Assembly (NCBI GenBank): GCA_905221615.1
Contig: CAJNDT010006007.1
Span: 377,355-441,354, forward strand
From: Symbiodinium sp. CCMP2592
Lineage: Eukaryota; Sar; Dinophyceae; Suessiales; Symbiodiniaceae
DNA: 64,000 bases
Direction: 5' to 3'
Shown piece after piece: positions 60,426 to 64,000 of the stretch. The notes under the pieces were generated by a model. It did not search any database. It was not told the DNA's origin and worked only from the letters and a program-made list of their open reading frames with translations. Position 1 is the stretch's first letter, and every line of letters begins with the position of its first letter. Position numbers and translations under genes: made by a program.

Positions 60426-62912
60426 TTCCTATCCGGTGCCGCCAGAAGCCCACATCTGGTGGGCCAATCGCTCTCAGGCATGGATGCACAATTGTCCTCA
60501 CGTAGCAGAGTTGAAGAGTTTTGACGCATTCGCTTGACTGTTGCCGCTATGACTGAAAAACTCAGCTGGTTGCAGGTGCCGGGCGGTGAGGCAGGGCAGC
60601 ACTTCTTGAGCTTTCTGCTGGCGCCAATCAGTTGCCTTGCAGATCAAGCAGACCTTCTCCCACTTGCAGCAGAAGATTATGTGGCAGCAGCAGTCTTAGA
60701 GCTCCGCCGAATTGGCCGGGCCTGTTTGCAAGGTTTCTTCAACTGCACTGTTCCGGTTACGTTGCTTTGTGTCTTCTCGTCTTGGCGTCTTTGCCCTCCT
60801 CCGAGGTGGTTCTGGAACGCCCCTGCCCGCTGGCACGCCCCAGTGTACACGTTTTTATAAGTTGTGTTCCTGCCGTACCAGGGCCTTGTCGTGACTTCCT
60901 TACGAGGTACTGGCGCTTGTCGAGTCTGGCTTGGCCAGCTGGAGTGCCATGCCTCCTGATGCACCCTCCTGTGGAGAGGTAGCGGGCATAGCATGCTGAG
61001 TAGGAGTGCGCCCATCAGGTACATCTTCGTTTACAAGTCCTGCGAGTGCGACGTTGAGGCCGCCTGATGTGTCATCAAGGTGTATCTATCATCTGCAAGG
61101 TCTTGCCCATGTAGCATGCAGAAGAGTTGACGGGCCTAGTTTTTACGGAGAGCGCGCGGGCCTAGGCGTCCATCAAAGCCAAGACATGGTGGTGAGAGAT
61201 GAGCCGACCAGCCACCAGTAAGATTGCAGCATGGCACGAAAGTCTCGGATGTTGAAGCGTGTTGCACCGATTGTGGACTGTGGCTTGTTGGGAAGATGGA
61301 TGCCCTTCCAATGTCTGGATGAGGGGCCCCGCTTCAAGCGTGTCTTTCAACGGGGGCAGCCTGGCTCTCTGCCACGGCCATGACCTGCCTCAGCAGAGGA
61401 GACACAAATGTAGCCTTGCTTAGAGTCAGATGGCCTAGCAGAGCCCCGTGCCTGTGTCCTTTCTGCGAACCACATGATAGGCTGGAGGATCTTGTCTTTG
61501 CCGGAAAAGGCTTGCAAAGGTGACAGACTGCTTCCGAAATGCAAAGCTTTGCAACAGGAGCATGAAACGTTGTCAGCGTTTTCTGCCTGATTGATACCCA
61601 ATCTGCTGCTGATTTCAGCCAGTAGGCAATTTAGCTGACACACGGACTGCAGAGACAGCCATTAGTTTCGGCTGGTACATCTTGCTCAACTTGTCACGCG
61701 TGACCTCTCATCATGGTGGCCGGTTCAGCAGCAGTGCGGCACAAGGCCGCCAAGGGACTCCAGCACATCATGCTTGTTAGGATACCGGGTTCGTGTTGTA
61801 TCGCCTGGCCTGCAGGCAAAGCTTGCTGACTTGGCTTTTTCCAAAGTTGAAAGACGCCTCGTTGAGCTGGCAGGCAGGGGCACTTGGCTGTCCTGGGTTG
61901 GCACAGCCGCAATCTCTTGCAATGCCCTGGGCCGGAGCACACATTTCAGGTGACAGGAACATGGATGCCAACAGCACCAACAAAGTTGCGGTGCTGGTTT
62001 GGAATTATCCCTGCAATCCAGTGCAACGAGCTCACCTCGAGCTTCTTCAGTCGCTGTTCTTGCATGCCATTCCTTGCAAATGTGTCCTAACGTTTCAAGG
62101 CAGGCAGGATTGGAGGGTCGTACGGTATGGGGCTTCCCTCCGAAGAAGACGCGCAGCAAAGAGTGGCAAGCTGAGCTCAGCCAAGGAAGGCACGGCAGCT
62201 GCTGGAACGAACAGCTCGGATACCAGTTGCGGCAGCATACCTCACTCTCACCCCCGATGCAGAAGCACCAGACTGTCCATGTCTCCCCTTTGCCCTCCGT
62301 ACTGCATTGTGCCGGCTGGCATGCGAGGAGTCCGACTTCGTAGAAACTTGTGCTTGGGGCTGGGACATGTCCCGGACCGGCGAGAGGATTATTCAGCAGC
62401 TGACCGCGAAACTGTCCTGGAGTGGAGGTCTGCATTGGGAGTTCCAACCGTGGTGCCTCATGACCGAATTGCGTGCCTCAGATTTGCGTGCCTCAGATGA
62501 CAGATCGTATCACGATATGCCCGTTGTGTGTATGGGCCCGGCAGTCCAGTCGCCAGCGCGTTGCACCGTCACAGACTTGGAAGCTCGAATCCGCCGGGTG
62601 CGCCGGCGCAGCTACGAGCATCATCCCACGGTCCTCCTCCCAACAGCGCATAACACAGCTCTTCCAGAGAGCCTCGCGGAGCAGGAGCGGCACCTCCAGA
62701 AACTGCTCATCAACTCAGACTGGGAGCAGCTCTCTGAGTCTGGACTGGTCCCCCCCAGGGTGCTGGAGCCTTTGCGCCGCGGTATGTTGGACCCAGCCGA
62801 AATGGATTTCCAACTGCCTGGCGTTGACGAGACTGATGATGAGCCCGAGCAGCTCGACACCAAAACGAGTGCCTGGGCAGACCAAGGCTTCAGCAAGGAT
62901 GCCTGGGCCTGA
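60426..62912 (+). CDS. Multi-exon gene of unknown function
   Basis: Candidate exons in order: after CTTGTGTTTTTTTCAG, SYPVPPEAHIWWANRSQAWM then HNCPHVAEL (from 60426); from 60575, VPGGEAGQHFLSFLLAPISC then AAEDYVAAAVLELRRIGRAC; at 60907-60977, VLALVESGLASWSAMPPDAP; at 61816-61949, AKLADLAFSKVERRLVELAG ending at CAG|GTGACA; near 62112, GRTVWGFPPKKTRSKEWQAE; and a last exon with TDLEARIRRVRRRSYEHHPT, EQERHLQKLLINSDWEQL and FQLPGVDETDDEPEQLDT, ending at TGA 62912. Alternatively the first exon ends a gene at TGA 60537 and a second gene starts at ATG 60549. The last exon is the most secure (confidence near 0.7). No domain is recognised; the end is acidic and the middle helical. Confidence 0.5.
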
Positions 62913-63066
62913 GCCCTCAGACGCCTCGCATGAGATTGGTCGAATCTTGCATCACCTTACTTAATTTCACGACCGAGCTCTCACAACCAGTCACTTCATT
63001 CGAGATCTGCCCTCTTCGGTAGCCTTGCCTTTGCACTTACGTTACATCGATTTTGCGTGTTGGCAG

Positions 63067-63137
63067 CCAGTACCGCTTCATTGAGGGTTTCGGAATACAC
63101 CCTACACTGAAGGGGAGGCTCAATGCTATCCACTCAG
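63067..63137 (+). CDS. Exon of a further unknown gene
   Basis: The frame reads QYRFIEGFGIHPTLKGRLNA then IHS and ends at TCAG|GTATAT, a GT donor. It is short but has strong protein character. It probably belongs to the gene cut by the right edge, separated from the next exon by the AT-rich tract. Confidence 0.35.
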
Positions 63138-63289
63138 GTATATTCCTTGATTGGTCTCTCTGGATTTCCTGAGGCATTCAAGAAAGGCCGGCTGCATTTC
63201 ACCACAGGCGAGGCGGCGAAGGCCAGGGTGAGAGTCTCAAGCTTCCGATGTCGGGAGATCTACTCCCCAAAAAGTGGTTCGATTCACCA

Positions 63290-63680
63290 TTCTAGGCTAT
63301 ACATTAAATAGCAGTATACTGTGTGGAGTATGGCACACATGTCATGCAGTATACTGTACATCAAATGGTACCTATGTTGGTACATACAACATATCAAGGC
63401 ATAGTGTGTGGTGTACAACATGTAGTGTGTGACATGCTGCTTTATATTAGATTCTGGATAATAGGTCATATTTCATGTTATTGTTACACATTCATTATCA
63501 TTCCTTATGTGGTGCATGTTGTATGCTAGATGTTATCCGTTATATGTTGTACGAAATGTCATGCTGCACCTCATGACGGCTAGAAATGGTAGGTAATGAA
63601 GTGTTCATCCTGTGCTGTATTTCACATTACTCAAACATAATATACTATACTGTTAGATTGGATAATGTATACTCTACAAG
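63290..63680. repeat. AT-rich tract of GTATACTG/CATGTTGTA words
   Basis: Irregular repeats of TATACT, GTACATA, ACATGT and TGTTGTA, similar in style to the tracts at 3200-3890 and 30960-31110. It probably lies in a large intron. Confidence 0.6.
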
Positions 63681-63813
63681 CAAACTACGTTGTACTCTGT
63701 ACAGCATCCATATCCTCATGCAAAATCCACGCACTGGATTTGCGAGACACGGATATCGACACTCGGCCATCATGCGCGCAACGCCTTCAACCAAATCCTG
63801 AAAAGGTTAGTAG

Positions 63814-64000
63814 CACGCAGCGAGAAGCTCCTTCCACTCGCGTGCGGTGAAGGCCTCTCAGAGCAGCGGTCGCAAAGTCATCGCACACCTTTGCAATGAT
63901 CAAGGGAACGGAGGACGAGAGGGCCGTGCAACTCCTCTTGCTGCAATGAAAGAATGGCAAAAGCAACATGTGGCTGTGTTGTCTCTCTGCGACGGGTGGT
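63814..64000 (+). CDS. Partial exon running off the right edge
   Basis: The frame is open from about 63814 to the window end. The best part reads KVIAHLCNDQGNGGREGRAT then PLAAMKEWQKQHVAVLSLCD. An AG acceptor (GCACGCAG or CAGAGCAG) precedes it. No family is recognised and the gene is truncated by the window. A GT donor just upstream (GAAAAG|GTTAGT at about 63805) may end the preceding exon. Confidence 0.45.

Overview
This window reads as nuclear DNA of a dinoflagellate, most likely in or near the Symbiodiniaceae. The best evidence is splicing. The 26S proteasome gene RPN11/PSMD14 can be rebuilt almost residue by residue from 14 small exons. Its introns begin with GT (3), GC (6) or GA (4) and every acceptor is AG followed by G, a pattern known from dinoflagellates. 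Base composition is moderately GC, with long low-complexity spacers. No bacterial, organellar, tRNA or rRNA gene was seen. All supported genes lie on the + strand, as in the unidirectional gene arrays of dinoflagellates.

Layout. 0.8-4.8 kb: RPN11, with a 2.1-kb AT-rich intron. 5.7-9.9 kb: a long coiled-coil protein in many short exons. 11.0-14.3 kb: unrecognised exons and simple-sequence spacer. 16.1-19.0 kb: a protein with a CxxC-x10-CxxC zinc ribbon. 20.0-22.9 kb: a family X DNA polymerase (BRCT, 8-kDa lyase, fingers, palm, thumb) in two exons with a GC-AG intron. 26.5-29.3 kb: probable exons of an unknown gene. 31.5-33.0 kb: an Ala/Glu/Gln-rich helical protein. 36.0-38.4 kb: coding-like but frame-broken sequence. 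40.8-44.6 kb: fragments of one or two unknown genes. 52.5-54.6 kb: a charged coiled-coil protein with 54-nt internal repeats and SH3b-like modules. 58.0-58.5 kb: a compact protein joining a ubiquitin-like domain to an Lsm12-type Sm fold. 60.4-62.9 kb: an unknown multi-exon gene. An exon is cut by the right edge.

The genes do not form one pathway. RPN11 and the ubiquitin-like/Lsm protein touch ubiquitin or RNA biology, and the polymerase is a repair enzyme; they look like housekeeping neighbours. Between them lie microsatellites, a 101-bp MITE-like inverted repeat, a 16-bp hairpin, a CGATTCC repeat array, G-runs and telomere-like motifs.

Limits: outside the recognised families, exon calls rest on open frame, AG|G acceptors and GT/GC/GA donors, and several are tentative. 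At this base composition, plausible-looking translations arise by chance in more than one frame, so such loci have low confidence.
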